Shown here: positions 8,538 through 16,277 of the stretch, one piece after another | Layout of the letters: the number at the start of each line of letters is the position of its first letter | Position numbering within the stretch: the stretch's first letter is position 1 | Source of the DNA: Streptomyces violaceusniger Tu 4113 | GTDB lineage: Bacteria; Actinomycetota; Actinomycetes; Streptomycetales; Streptomycetaceae | Length of the DNA: 64,000 nucleotides | Assembly: GCF_000147815.2 (NCBI RefSeq) | Contig: NC_015957.1 | Location: forward strand, 8,742,001-8,806,000 | Direction: 5' to 3' | Position numbers and translations under genes: made by a program | The notes under the pieces: model-generated | What the model was told of the DNA's origin: nothing | Database searches by the model: none | The model's input: only the letters and a program-made list of their open reading frames with translations

Positions 8538-9356
8538 ATGTCGGCTTCACCTTCACTCATTACCTTCCCCACCGTCGTCTCCAGGCTCCGCGCCGCCGGG
8601 TGTGTGTTCGCCGAGGACGAGGCGCGGTTGATCCTCGCCACGGCTCGTACCCCGGCCGGGCTCCTCGCCATGGTGGACCGGCGTGCTGCCGGGCTTCCGC
8701 TGGAGCATGTGCTCGGCTGGGCGGAGTTCCGGGGGCTTCGGATATCCGTCGATGCCGGAGTCTTCGTGCCGCGTCGGCGTACCGAATTTCTGGTCGAGCA
8801 GGCCGTGGCGCTGGCTCGGCCCGGGGCCGTCGTGGTCGATCTGTGCTGTGGCTCGGGCGCGCTGGGCGCCGCACTGGCCTCCGCCCTGAGCGAGGTGGAG
8901 CTGTACGCGGCCGATATCGACCCCGTCGCGGTGGCCTGCGCGCGCCGCAACGTCGAGCCTGCGGGTGGCACGGTGTACGAGGGCGATCTCTACGAGCCGC
9001 TGCCCGCCGCGCTGCGCGGCCGGGTCGATGTCCTGCTGGCCAACGTCCCGTATGTGCCGACCGAGGAGGTCGGGCTGTTGCCGCCGGAGGCCCGGGTGCA
9101 CGAGGCGCGGGTGGCGCTGGACGGCGGTGTGGACGGGCTCGACGTCCTGCGCCGGGTGACCGCCGGAGCGGGCCGGTGGCTGACCCCGGGGGGCTCGCTG
9201 CTGTTCGAGACGAGCGGGCGGCAGGCGGCCTCGGCCATGGACATCGTTGCCGGGGACGGGCTGGAGCCTCGGCTGGCCGAGTGCGGGGAGCTGGAGGCGA
9301 CAGTGATCATCTGGACGAGGCCGTCGGCGCCTCAGGGGATGTCCGACGCACCTTGA
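8538..9356 (+). CDS. HemK/PrmC-like N5-glutamine methyltransferase homologue
   Basis: This 272-residue SAM-dependent methyltransferase has motif I VVDLCCGSGALGAAL (about 95-109), an acidic post-I residue in YAADIDPVAVACARRN and the motif NVPYVP (about 169-174). In HemK enzymes, which methylate Gln in release factors, this is NPPY. The first Pro is replaced by Val here, so the substrate may differ from release factors. An N-terminal helical region (1-75) matches the substrate-recognition domain of the family. No strong Shine-Dalgarno precedes the ATG. It is probably a standalone gene. Confidence 0.8.
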   Translation: MSASPSLITFPTVVSRLRAAGCVFAEDEARLILATARTPAGLLAMVDRRAAGLPLEHVLGWAEFRGLRISVDAGVFVPRRRTEFLVEQAVALARPGAVVVDLCCGSGALGAALASALSEVELYAADIDPVAVACARRNVEPAGGTVYEGDLYEPLPAALRGRVDVLLANVPYVPTEEVGLLPPEARVHEARVALDGGVDGLDVLRRVTAGAGRWLTPGGSLLFETSGRQAASAMDIVAGDGLEPRLAECGELEATVIIWTRPSAPQGMSDAP

Positions 9357-9363
9357 CGCCCGA

Positions 9364-9476
9364 GGCGGGGAGCCAACCCAGCCCCTCCGGCGTTTGAAGA
9401 GCGGGGCCCAGGGACGAAGCCCCGGCGGGGTCTGGGGCGAAGCCCCGGCTTCGGGAAGGGGCGGGGAGGGGAAGGA
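9364..9476. repeat. GC-rich Streptomyces-type intergenic repeat
   Basis: The stretch between the methyltransferase and the marR gene contains the words CCAGCCCCTCCGGCGTTTGA, GAAGCCCCGGCGGGG, GCGAAGCCCCGGC and TTCGGGAAGGGGCGGGG. The same words, in other orders and orientations, occur at 15943-16217. Such extremely GC-rich, palindromic words are typical dispersed intergenic repeats in Streptomyces genomes. It sits 3' of a gene, where it could act as a transcription or mRNA-stability element. No coding potential is evident. Confidence 0.65.
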
Positions 9477-9557
9477 TCCGCCGGACACCCAGGAGGACCC
9501 GGCTGGAGCGGCAGCGCGCCGCCCCCTCGCACCCCACGCGCCCACGCACCTACGCAC

Positions 9558-9998
9558 CTACGCCCGCAGCTCCTCCGCCGCGTCCGTGACCCGGGCGATC
9601 AGCCGCAGCAGCGTCTCCCGCTCCGTCTCGTCCAGCGGGGACAGGAAGACCCGGTTCATCCGGGCCGTCCGCGTGACCAGCTTCTGGTGGACCCTGGCCC
9701 CCTCCTCCGTCAGGCGCAGGACATTGCGGCGGCCGTCGTTCGGGTCGCGGACCCGCTCCAGGAGGCCGCGGCGGGCCAGGCGGGCCACCAGGTCGGCGAT
9801 GGTGGAGCGGTCGAGGTGGACGTGTTCGCTCAACGTCCGCTGGTCGATCTCCGGCCTCTCCGTCAGCGCGTTGACCACCGCGAACTGCGGCGAGGTGATC
9901 TCCTCGGAGACCATCGCACCCCACAGCAGGGAGTGCGCCTGCTGGAAGCGGCGGGCCAGATGCCCGGGGTGCGTGTTCAGATCCACCGCGCCGCCCAT
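9558..9998 (-). CDS. pcaV: MarR-family repressor of the pca operon
   Basis: This 146-residue winged-helix protein begins at ATG 9998, six bases after GGGAGGG. The N-terminus VDLNTHPGHLARRFQQAHSLLW and the DNA-binding region (STIADLVARLARRGLLERVRDPNDGRR) match PcaV, the protocatechuate-responsive repressor of the Streptomyces pca genes. The Arg and His in this N-terminal helix (R16/H22 here) correspond to residues I recall as ligand-contacting in PcaV. It is divergent from pcaI, with two related dyads between them, which fits repression relieved by protocatechuate. An upstream in-frame start at 10160 was rejected because it would run through the operator. Confidence 0.88.
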   Translation of the reverse strand: MGGAVDLNTHPGHLARRFQQAHSLLWGAMVSEEITSPQFAVVNALTERPEIDQRTLSEHVHLDRSTIADLVARLARRGLLERVRDPNDGRRNVLRLTEEGARVHQKLVTRTARMNRVFLSPLDETERETLLRLIARVTDAAEELRA

Positions 9999-10029
9999 GC
10001 CGTGCCCTCCCGGCCTTCCCACTACGCCA

Positions 10030-10049
10030 TTAGTCCGTGCACTGAGTGA
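10030..10049. promoter_or_regulatory. Candidate PcaV operator 1
   Basis: This imperfect 20-bp dyad begins TTAGTCCGTG and ends CACTGAGTGA; seven of ten base pairs are symmetrical around 10039/10040. It lies 31 bp upstream of the pcaV start. A related copy lies at 10150-10169. PcaV is known to bind the pcaV-pcaI intergenic region in Streptomyces; assigning this exact site is inference. Confidence 0.65.
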
Positions 10050-10149
10050 TTCTGCCCTGTGGAAGACCCCATGTCGAGAGGCCGACATTCGCCCTAGACT
10101 CTCTTGACGAGCGCACCAGCCAATGACAGCGTGCGGAACCGACACCACA

Positions 10150-10169
10150 TTAGTCAGCACACTGAGTAT
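10150..10169. promoter_or_regulatory. Candidate PcaV operator 2
   Basis: The sequence TTAGTCAGCA-CACTGAGTAT matches operator 1 at most positions (TTAGTC and CACTGAGT are identical) and lies 35 bp before the pcaI start, where it would overlap the pca promoter. The two copies are 120 bp centre to centre, a spacing that would allow independent control of the divergent genes or looping. Confidence 0.65.
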
Positions 10170-10204
10170 CTGAGCATCCTGACCGCGGACTGAGCGGAGT
10201 GACG

Positions 10205-11029
10205 ATGGCCGACATCCGAAACCTGCAGGACGCCGTGGCGGACCTCGTCCACGACGGGGACACCATCGCGATGGAGGGCTTCACCCACCTGATCCCGTAC
10301 GCCGCCGCGCACGAGGTCATCCGCCAGGGCATCACCGATCTGACCCTCGCCCGGATGACTCCGGACGTCATCTACGACCAGCTCATCGGCGCCGGACTCG
10401 TCCGCAAGCTGGTGTTCTCCTGGGGTGGCAATCCCGGCGTCGGCTCGCTGCACCGCTTCCGTGACGCCGTCGAGAACGGCTGGCCGCGGCCGCTGGAGCT
10501 GGACGAGCACAGCCACGCGGGCATGGCGAACCGCTATGTGGCGGGCGCCTCCAAGCTGCCGTTCGCCGTGTTGCGCGGCTATCGGGGAAGCGACATCCCG
10601 ACCCGTACGGACACCGTCTCCACCGTCGTCTGCCCCTTCACCGGGGAGGAGCTGGCCGCCGTCGCGGCGCTCAACCCCGACGTCACCGTCATCCACGCCC
10701 AGCAGGCCGACCGCGCCGGCAATGTGCAGTTGTGGGGGTTGACCGGGGTGCAGAAGGAGGCGGCGCTCGCGGCGGAGCGGGTGCTGGTGACCGTGGAGGA
10801 GATCGTCGAGGAGCTGACGCCACGCCCCGGCGGGATCGTCCTGCCGACCTGGGTGATCGACGCCGTCTCCGTCGTCCCCGGCGGTGCCCACCCCTCCTAC
10901 GCCGCCGGGTATTCGACCCGCGACAACGCCTTCTACCAGGCATGGGATCCGATCGCCCGCGACCGCGAGGCGTTCACCAAGTGGATCGACGGACACGTGC
11001 GCACCACCGAGGGAGCCCTCACCCGATGA
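10205..11029 (+). CDS. pcaI: 3-oxoadipate CoA-transferase subunit A
   Basis: This 274-residue subunit of the succinyl-CoA:3-oxoadipate CoA-transferase activates beta-ketoadipate for thiolysis. It has the family I CoA-transferase N-terminus (DGDTIAMEGFTHLIPYAAAHEVIRQ is within it) and the WGGNPGVGSLHRFRDAVE stretch found in PcaI-type subunits. GGAG at 10196-10199 lies five bases before the ATG at 10205, making that start preferable to GTG 10199. Its stop overlaps the pcaJ start (ATGA). It is the first gene of the pca operon, directly after the candidate PcaV operators. Confidence 0.92.
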   Translation: MADIRNLQDAVADLVHDGDTIAMEGFTHLIPYAAAHEVIRQGITDLTLARMTPDVIYDQLIGAGLVRKLVFSWGGNPGVGSLHRFRDAVENGWPRPLELDEHSHAGMANRYVAGASKLPFAVLRGYRGSDIPTRTDTVSTVVCPFTGEELAAVAALNPDVTVIHAQQADRAGNVQLWGLTGVQKEAALAAERVLVTVEEIVEELTPRPGGIVLPTWVIDAVSVVPGGAHPSYAAGYSTRDNAFYQAWDPIARDREAFTKWIDGHVRTTEGALTR

Positions 11030-11937
11030 ACGCGACCCCCGCCGGCCCGACCGGGTTCACCAGCGACGAGCTGATGGAGGTCAACGCCGCCCGCGCGCTC
11101 GCCGACGCCACCACCTGCTTCGTCGGCATCGGCCTCCCCAGCACCGCCGCCAACCTCGCCCGCGCCACCGTCAACCCCGGTCTCGTCCTCATCTACGAGT
11201 CCGGCACGATCGGCTCCAAGCCCACCCGGCTCCCGCTGTCCATCGGCGACGGCGAACTCGCCGACACCGCCGACACGGTGATCTCGGTGCCGGAGGTGTT
11301 CAACTACTGGCTGCAGGGCGGCCGGATCGACGTCGGCTTCCTCGGCGCCGCCCAGGTCGACCGCTACGCCAACATCAACACCACCATCGTCGACCGCGGC
11401 CCGGACAGGCCCGAGGGCCGCCTCCCCGGCGCGGGCGGCGCCCCCGAGATCGCCTCCAACTGCGGCAAGGTGCTGATGGTGCTGCGCCACTCCACCCGCA
11501 ACTTCGTCAAGCGGCTGGACTTCGTGACGACCCTGGGCCACGGCAGCGGCCCCGGCGACCGTAAGAAGCTCGGCATGCCGGGGGCCGGCCCCGTCGCCGT
11601 GATCACCGACCTCGGAGTGCTCCGCCCCGACCCGGCCACCGCCGAGCTGGTGCTCACCGAACTGCACCCGGGCGTCACCGTGGCGCAGGTGCGGGCCGCG
11701 ACCGGCTGGGAGCTGACCGTCGCCGACACCGTGGGCACCACCGAGCCGCCCACCCCCGATGAGCTGGCGGCGCTGCGCGCCCTCAAGGCCGCTGGGAAGC
11801 CCGCGGCAGCCGAAGAGCCCGGAGCGGCCGGAGAGCCCGGAGAGCCCGGAGCAGCCGAGAAGCCCGGCGCCGCCGGAGAGCCCGCGGCAGCCGAAGAGCC
11901 CGGGAAGGAGACCGATGAGCCCCACTCCCCTGCGTGA
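11026..11937 (+). CDS. pcaJ: 3-oxoadipate CoA-transferase subunit B
   Basis: This 303-residue subunit carries the catalytic glutamate in the motif YESGTIGSKP (about residues 59-68), which forms the glutamyl-CoA thioester intermediate. The core resembles PcaJ up to about residue 250 (GWELTVADTVGTTEPPT). It then continues into a 50-residue low-complexity tail of repeated AAEEPG/AAGEPG/EPGAAEKPG units not expected in this family. The tail overlaps the first 23 bases of pcaF in another frame. The tail probably arose by tandem expansion and may be dispensable. Confidence 0.92.
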   Translation: MNATPAGPTGFTSDELMEVNAARALADATTCFVGIGLPSTAANLARATVNPGLVLIYESGTIGSKPTRLPLSIGDGELADTADTVISVPEVFNYWLQGGRIDVGFLGAAQVDRYANINTTIVDRGPDRPEGRLPGAGGAPEIASNCGKVLMVLRHSTRNFVKRLDFVTTLGHGSGPGDRKKLGMPGAGPVAVITDLGVLRPDPATAELVLTELHPGVTVAQVRAATGWELTVADTVGTTEPPTPDELAALRALKAAGKPAAAEEPGAAGEPGEPGAAEKPGAAGEPAAAEEPGKETDEPHSPA

Positions 11938-13123
11938 CGTCTATATCGTCGACGCCGTCCGCACCCCCGTCGGCAAATACGGCGGCGCGCTGGCCGGAGT
12001 GCGTCCCGACGACCTGGCCGCCCATGTGGTGCGCGGCCTGCTCGCCCGCACCCCCGACCTCGACCCGGCACGCATCGACGACGTCTGCTTCGGCAACGCC
12101 AACGGCGCGGGCGAGGACAACCGCGATGTCGCCCGCATGGCCGTGCTGCTGGCCGGGCTGCCCGTCACCGTCCCCGGCGCGACCGTCAACCGGCTGTGCG
12201 CCTCCGGCCTGGAGGCAGTGCTGCAGGCCGCCCGCGCGATCGCGGTCGGTGACGCGCATATCGCCCTGGCGGGCGGGGTGGAGTCGATGAGCCGCGCCCC
12301 CTGGGTGCTGCCCAAGCCCGAACGCGCCTTCCCCGCCGGGCATCAGCAGCTCTACTCCACGACGCTGGGCTGGCGGATGACCAACCCGGACATGCCGCCG
12401 GAGTGGACCGTCGCCCTCGGCGAGGGCGCCGAACTGATCGCCGACAAGCACGGCATCACCCGCGAGGCGCAGGACGCGTTCGCGTTCGGCAGCCATGAGA
12501 AGGCGGCGCGGGCGTGGCAGGACGGGGCGTACGACGCCGAGGTGCTGCCGTATCCGGACACCGAGCTCGTCCGTGACGAGTCCATCCGCGACACCACCTC
12601 GACCGAGGCCCTGGCCAAGCTCAAGCCCGCCTTCCGCAAGCCGGACGGCACCGTCACCGCGGGCAACTCCTCGCCCCTCAACGACGGCGCCGCCGCGCTG
12701 CTGCTCGTCGACGAGGAGGGGCTGAAGGCCACCGGGCGCGAACCCCTGGCCCGGATCGGCGCCTCCGCCGTCACCGGTATCGAGCCGCAGTACTTCGGGC
12801 TCGGCCCGGTCGAGGCCGTACGCCGCGCCCTCGCCAAGGCGGGCCGCTCCTTCGCCGATCTGGCCACGCTCGAACTCAACGAGGCGTTCGCCGCGCAGGT
12901 GCTGGGCTGCCTCGCCGAATGGTCCGCCCAGGACCCCGGCTTCGACCCCGCGATCGTCAACCCGCGCGGCGGCGCCATCGCCATCGGCCATCCGCTCGGC
13001 GCCTCCGGGGCCCGGCTCGCCGGGGCCCTCGCCCACCAGCTCGCCGCCCGCGGCTCGGGGACGGGCCTGGCCACCTTGTGCATCGGCGTCGGACAGGGCC
13101 TGGCCCTCGTCCTGGAGAGGTAA
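11915..13123 (+). CDS. pcaF: 3-oxoadipyl-CoA thiolase
   Basis: This 402-residue thiolase cleaves 3-oxoadipyl-CoA to acetyl-CoA and succinyl-CoA, the last step of the pathway. It shows the nucleophilic Cys in NRLCASGLEAV (about 88-98), the GHPLGASGAR motif (His near 355) and the C-terminal acid/base Cys in CIGVGQG. The start MSPTPLRDVYIVDAVRTPVGKYGG at 11915 has GGAAGGAG four bases upstream. The start lies inside the pcaJ tail, so translation of the two is coupled. Length is normal for the family. Confidence 0.93.
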   Translation: MSPTPLRDVYIVDAVRTPVGKYGGALAGVRPDDLAAHVVRGLLARTPDLDPARIDDVCFGNANGAGEDNRDVARMAVLLAGLPVTVPGATVNRLCASGLEAVLQAARAIAVGDAHIALAGGVESMSRAPWVLPKPERAFPAGHQQLYSTTLGWRMTNPDMPPEWTVALGEGAELIADKHGITREAQDAFAFGSHEKAARAWQDGAYDAEVLPYPDTELVRDESIRDTTSTEALAKLKPAFRKPDGTVTAGNSSPLNDGAAALLLVDEEGLKATGREPLARIGASAVTGIEPQYFGLGPVEAVRRALAKAGRSFADLATLELNEAFAAQVLGCLAEWSAQDPGFDPAIVNPRGGAIAIGHPLGASGARLAGALAHQLAARGSGTGLATLCIGVGQGLALVLER

Positions 13124-13187
13124 TCCGGACCGGAACGGCACGGCTGGTAATGGCTGGAAAGGCTGAAAGGTAAGGCTGAAAGCAGAC

Positions 13188-13955
13188 ATGACTCTCACCC
13201 AGTCCGACATCGACAGCGAACTCGCCCACATACGTGACGCATACGACAAGGCGCGCGCCGAAGGGGCTCCCGCCGCCGACCATCCGCCGCGCGACTTCCC
13301 CCCGTACCGCAGCAGTGTGCTGCGCCACCCCGAACAGCCACTGGTCGCGGTCCGCGGCGACCCGGAGACCGTGGAGCTGCACACCCCCGTCTTCGGCCAC
13401 ACCGACATCACCGCGATCGACAACGACCTCACGGCACAGCACCAGGGCGAACCACTCGGCGAGCGCATCACCGTCTCCGGACGGCTCCTGGACAGCCGGG
13501 GCCGCCCCGTCCGGGGGCAGCTCATCGAGCTGTGGCAGGCCAACGCGTCGGGCCGCTACGCCCATCTACGCGATCAGCACCCCGCGCCGCTCGACCCCAA
13601 CTTCACCGGTGTGGGGCGGACGTTGACCGGCGACGACGGCTCGTATCGCTTCACCACCATCAAGCCGGGCGCCTATCCGTGGCGCAACCACGAGAACGCG
13701 TGGCGCCCCGCGCATCTGCACTTCTCCGTCTTCGGCTCGGCGTTCACCCAGCGCCTGGTCACCCAGATGTACTTCCCCGGCGATCCGCTCTTCGGCTACG
13801 ACCCGATCCTGCAGTCGGTGACGGATCCGTCGGCGCGGCAGCGGCTGGTCGCGGCGTACGACCACGCGCTGTCGCAGCCGGAGTGGTCGCTGGGCTACCA
13901 CTGGGACATCGTGCTGGACGGGCCGTCCGCCACCTGGATCGAGGAGGGCCGCTGA
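13188..13955 (+). CDS. pcaH: Protocatechuate 3,4-dioxygenase beta subunit
   Basis: This 255-residue subunit is an intradiol ring-cleavage dioxygenase. The iron ligands expected for PcaH are visible: a Tyr in SGRYAHLRDQHP, a Tyr in KPGAYPWRNHENAWRPAH and two His in RPAHLHFSVFG. With PcaG it opens protocatechuate to 3-carboxy-cis,cis-muconate. ATG 13188 follows a 64-bp spacer after pcaF. Its TGA overlaps the pcaG ATG by one base. Confidence 0.94.
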   Translation: MTLTQSDIDSELAHIRDAYDKARAEGAPAADHPPRDFPPYRSSVLRHPEQPLVAVRGDPETVELHTPVFGHTDITAIDNDLTAQHQGEPLGERITVSGRLLDSRGRPVRGQLIELWQANASGRYAHLRDQHPAPLDPNFTGVGRTLTGDDGSYRFTTIKPGAYPWRNHENAWRPAHLHFSVFGSAFTQRLVTQMYFPGDPLFGYDPILQSVTDPSARQRLVAAYDHALSQPEWSLGYHWDIVLDGPSATWIEEGR

Positions 13956-14617
13956 TGGCCGAGAGGCTCGCACCCGGCGAGAAGCCCGTACCCGGCGAGA
14001 AGCTCCTACCGGGCGAGAAGCTCGCGCCCACCCCCTCCCACACCGTGGGCCCCTTCTACGGCTACGCCCTGCCCTTCCCCGACGGCGGCGAGATGGCCCC
14101 CGCGGGCCACCCCGGTGCCATCACGCTCCACGGCTACGTCTACGACGGCGAGGGCGCCCCCGTCCCGGACGCGCTGATCGAGCTGTGGCAGGCGGGCCCG
14201 GACGGCTCCCTCACCGGCGCGGGCGGGTCCATCCGGCGCGACCCGGTGACCGGCGGCTACCTCGGGCGCAACGGCGTGGACTTCACCGGTTTCGGCCGGA
14301 TCGCCACCGACGCGGACGGCCACTGGACGGCCCGTACGCTGCCGCCGGCCCGTACGCTGCCGCCGGGCGGCGTGGCCGCGCCCGCCGCCCCGTACATCAG
14401 CGTGTGCGTCCTCGCCCGGGGGCTGCTGCACCACCTTTTCACCCGCGTGTACTTCCCCGGGAACGCCGAGGCCAACGCCGCCGACCCGCTGCTCGCCTCG
14501 CTCGATCCGGCGCGCCGCGAGACGCTGGTGGCGACGGCGGGGTCCCCGCCCGGGACGTATCGCTTCGACATCCGCTTGCAGGGCGAAGGGGAGACGGTCT
14601 TCCTTGAGTTCCGGTAG
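13955..14617 (+). CDS. pcaG: Protocatechuate 3,4-dioxygenase alpha subunit
   Basis: This 220-residue subunit pairs with PcaH. Family features are TPSHTVGPFYGYALPF, LIELWQAGPDGSL, DFTGFGRIATDADGHW and HHLFTRVYFPGN. It lacks the complete iron ligand set, as usual for the alpha subunit. The N-terminus contains three tandem copies of a PGEK repeat (residues 7-25) and the middle contains a duplicated ARTLPPG unit (about 128-140). Both are in-frame duplications not expected in orthologues. Confidence 0.92.
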   Translation: MAERLAPGEKPVPGEKLLPGEKLAPTPSHTVGPFYGYALPFPDGGEMAPAGHPGAITLHGYVYDGEGAPVPDALIELWQAGPDGSLTGAGGSIRRDPVTGGYLGRNGVDFTGFGRIATDADGHWTARTLPPARTLPPGGVAAPAAPYISVCVLARGLLHHLFTRVYFPGNAEANAADPLLASLDPARRETLVATAGSPPGTYRFDIRLQGEGETVFLEFR

Positions 14618-15923
14618 TTCTCGTCCCTCGGACGGCCACGACGTGGGGCTGCTGTCCCCGGTGCGGGCCGGGTCGGCGGTGGAGGCCGCCACGGGCGACA
14701 CCGCGTTTGTGCAGGCCATGCTGGACGCGGAGGCCGCGCTGGCGCGAGTGGTGGCACCGGCCGGGGTGGCGGAGGCGGTGGCGGGCGCGGCCCACGTCGA
14801 GCTGTACGACGTACGCGATCTGGCGCTGCGCGCCCGCTCCGGGGGCAACCCGGTCATCCCGCTGGTCACCGATCTCACGGCGGCGGTGGCCTATACGGAC
14901 GGCGAGGCCGCGCCGTATGTCCACCGGGGCGCGACCAGCCAGGACATCGTGGACACGGCCACGATGCTGGTGGCCGCCCGCGCGCTGCCGCTGATCGTGG
15001 CCGATCTGGACCGTACGGCGACGGAGCTGGCGCGGCTCGCCGCCGCGCACCGCGACACCCCGATGCCCGGCCGCACCCTCACCCAGCACGCCGTGCCCAC
15101 CACCTTCGGGCTGAAGGCGGCGGGCTGGCGGGCGCTCGTCCTGGACGCCCGTGACCGGCTCGCGGCGCTGCGGCCACCCGCCCAACTGGGCGGCGCGGCA
15201 GGCACGTTGGCCGCCTTCGGGGCGGGAGCTGAGCTGCTGGCGCGCTTCGCCGAGGCGACCGGGCTGGCCGAGCCCGACCTCCCGTGGCACACCCTGCGCA
15301 CCCCCGTCGCCGACCTGGGCTGCGCGCTCGCCTTCACCGTGGGGGCGCTGGGGAAGGTGGCGGCGGATGTGCTGGTGCTCTCGCGGACGGAGATCGGCGA
15401 GGTGGCCGAGGGGGCGGGTGGCGGATCGTCCGCGATGCCGCACAAGTCGAACCCCGTACGCGCCACGCTGATGGCCGCCGCGGCCCGTCAGGCCCCGCAG
15501 CTCGCCGCGACCCTGCTGGGCGCGCTGGCCGCGGAGGACGAACGGCCGGGCGGCGCCTGGCACGCCGAGTGGCAGCCACTACGGGAACTGCTGCGGCTCG
15601 CGGGGGGCTCCGCCCGGGACGCGGCGGAGCTGACGTCCGGGCTGAAGGTGTTTCCCGAGCGGATGGCCGATCATCTGCGGCTGACGGGGGGCTTGATCGT
15701 GAGCGAGCGGATCGCGGCGGAGTTGGCGGGGGTGGTCGGACGTGCCCGTGCGAAGGAACTGCTGACGGAGGCGTCGCGGCGCGTCGCGGAGGGGGGTGTG
15801 GGGCTGGCGGAGGCGCTGGCGGGTGCGCTGCCGCCGGACCGGCTGCGCGAGCTGACGGACCCGGGCACGTATGTGGGTTCGGCCCCGGCCCTGGTCGACC
15901 GTGCGCTGGGGCGCGATGCGTAA
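14604..15923 (+). CDS. pcaB: 3-carboxy-cis,cis-muconate cycloisomerase
   Basis: This 439-residue member of the fumarase/aspartase superfamily converts 3-carboxymuconate to 4-carboxymuconolactone. The signature GGSSAMPHKSNPVRATLM (about 273-290) with its mobile catalytic loop and the helical YVHRGATSQDIVDTA segment are clear. The proposed TTG at 14604 overlaps pcaG by 14 bases and has GGGGAG about ten bases upstream; GTG 14644 is an alternative. It ends at TAA 15923, just before a large inverted-repeat element. Confidence 0.92.
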   Translation: MSSGSSRPSDGHDVGLLSPVRAGSAVEAATGDTAFVQAMLDAEAALARVVAPAGVAEAVAGAAHVELYDVRDLALRARSGGNPVIPLVTDLTAAVAYTDGEAAPYVHRGATSQDIVDTATMLVAARALPLIVADLDRTATELARLAAAHRDTPMPGRTLTQHAVPTTFGLKAAGWRALVLDARDRLAALRPPAQLGGAAGTLAAFGAGAELLARFAEATGLAEPDLPWHTLRTPVADLGCALAFTVGALGKVAADVLVLSRTEIGEVAEGAGGGSSAMPHKSNPVRATLMAAAARQAPQLAATLLGALAAEDERPGGAWHAEWQPLRELLRLAGGSARDAAELTSGLKVFPERMADHLRLTGGLIVSERIAAELAGVVGRARAKELLTEASRRVAEGGVGLAEALAGALPPDRLRELTDPGTYVGSAPALVDRALGRDA

Positions 15924-15942
15924 CGTCCCCGGGCGGCAAGTT

Positions 15943-16217
15943 CCCCACCCCGCCCCTTCCCGAAACTGGGGGCCGCGCCCCCAGCCCCCCACTTCGGGGG
16001 CTCCGCCCCCGGACCCCCGCTCCTCAATCGCCGGAGGGGCTGGAAGATGCCCTCCGACCCGCGCCTCAGGGGCGTCGGGGGCGAACTCCCGTTGCCCCAG
16101 GGGTCCGAGGGCAGAACCCGTGGCTCTGGGCGGCGAAGCCCCAGGGGCCGGGGGGCGGAGCCCCTGAGGCGGGGGCTGGGGGCGCAGCCCCCAGTTTCGG
16201 GAAGGGGCGGGGTGGGG
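15943..16217. repeat. GC-rich element with 31-bp terminal inverted repeats
   Basis: Bases 15943-15973 and 16187-16217 are perfect reverse complements over 31 bp (outer words CCCCACCCCGCCCC and GGGGCGGGGTGGGG). The roughly 210 bp between them is rich in shorter palindromic words (CCCCAGCCCCCCACTTCGGG, GGGGCGGAGCCCC). It lies between pcaB and pcaL and shares words with 9364-9476. It has no ORF of its own. It resembles dispersed Streptomyces intergenic elements and could form a very stable hairpin in the pca transcript, potentially uncoupling pcaL from the rest. Confidence 0.8.
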
Positions 16218-16277
16218 GAGAACAACCCGCCGCAGCCGCCTACGCACCCGCATACACCCACCAACCGGAGCACCCCA

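Noticed and set aside
9558..10160. Longer form of the MarR protein starting at 10160
   Set aside because: It would translate both operator dyads; ATG 9998 has a strong ribosome site and matches PcaV length.
16047..16277. N-terminal extension of PcaL
   Set aside because: It lies within the inverted-repeat element and is not homologous to enol-lactonases; GTG 16278 has a ribosome site.
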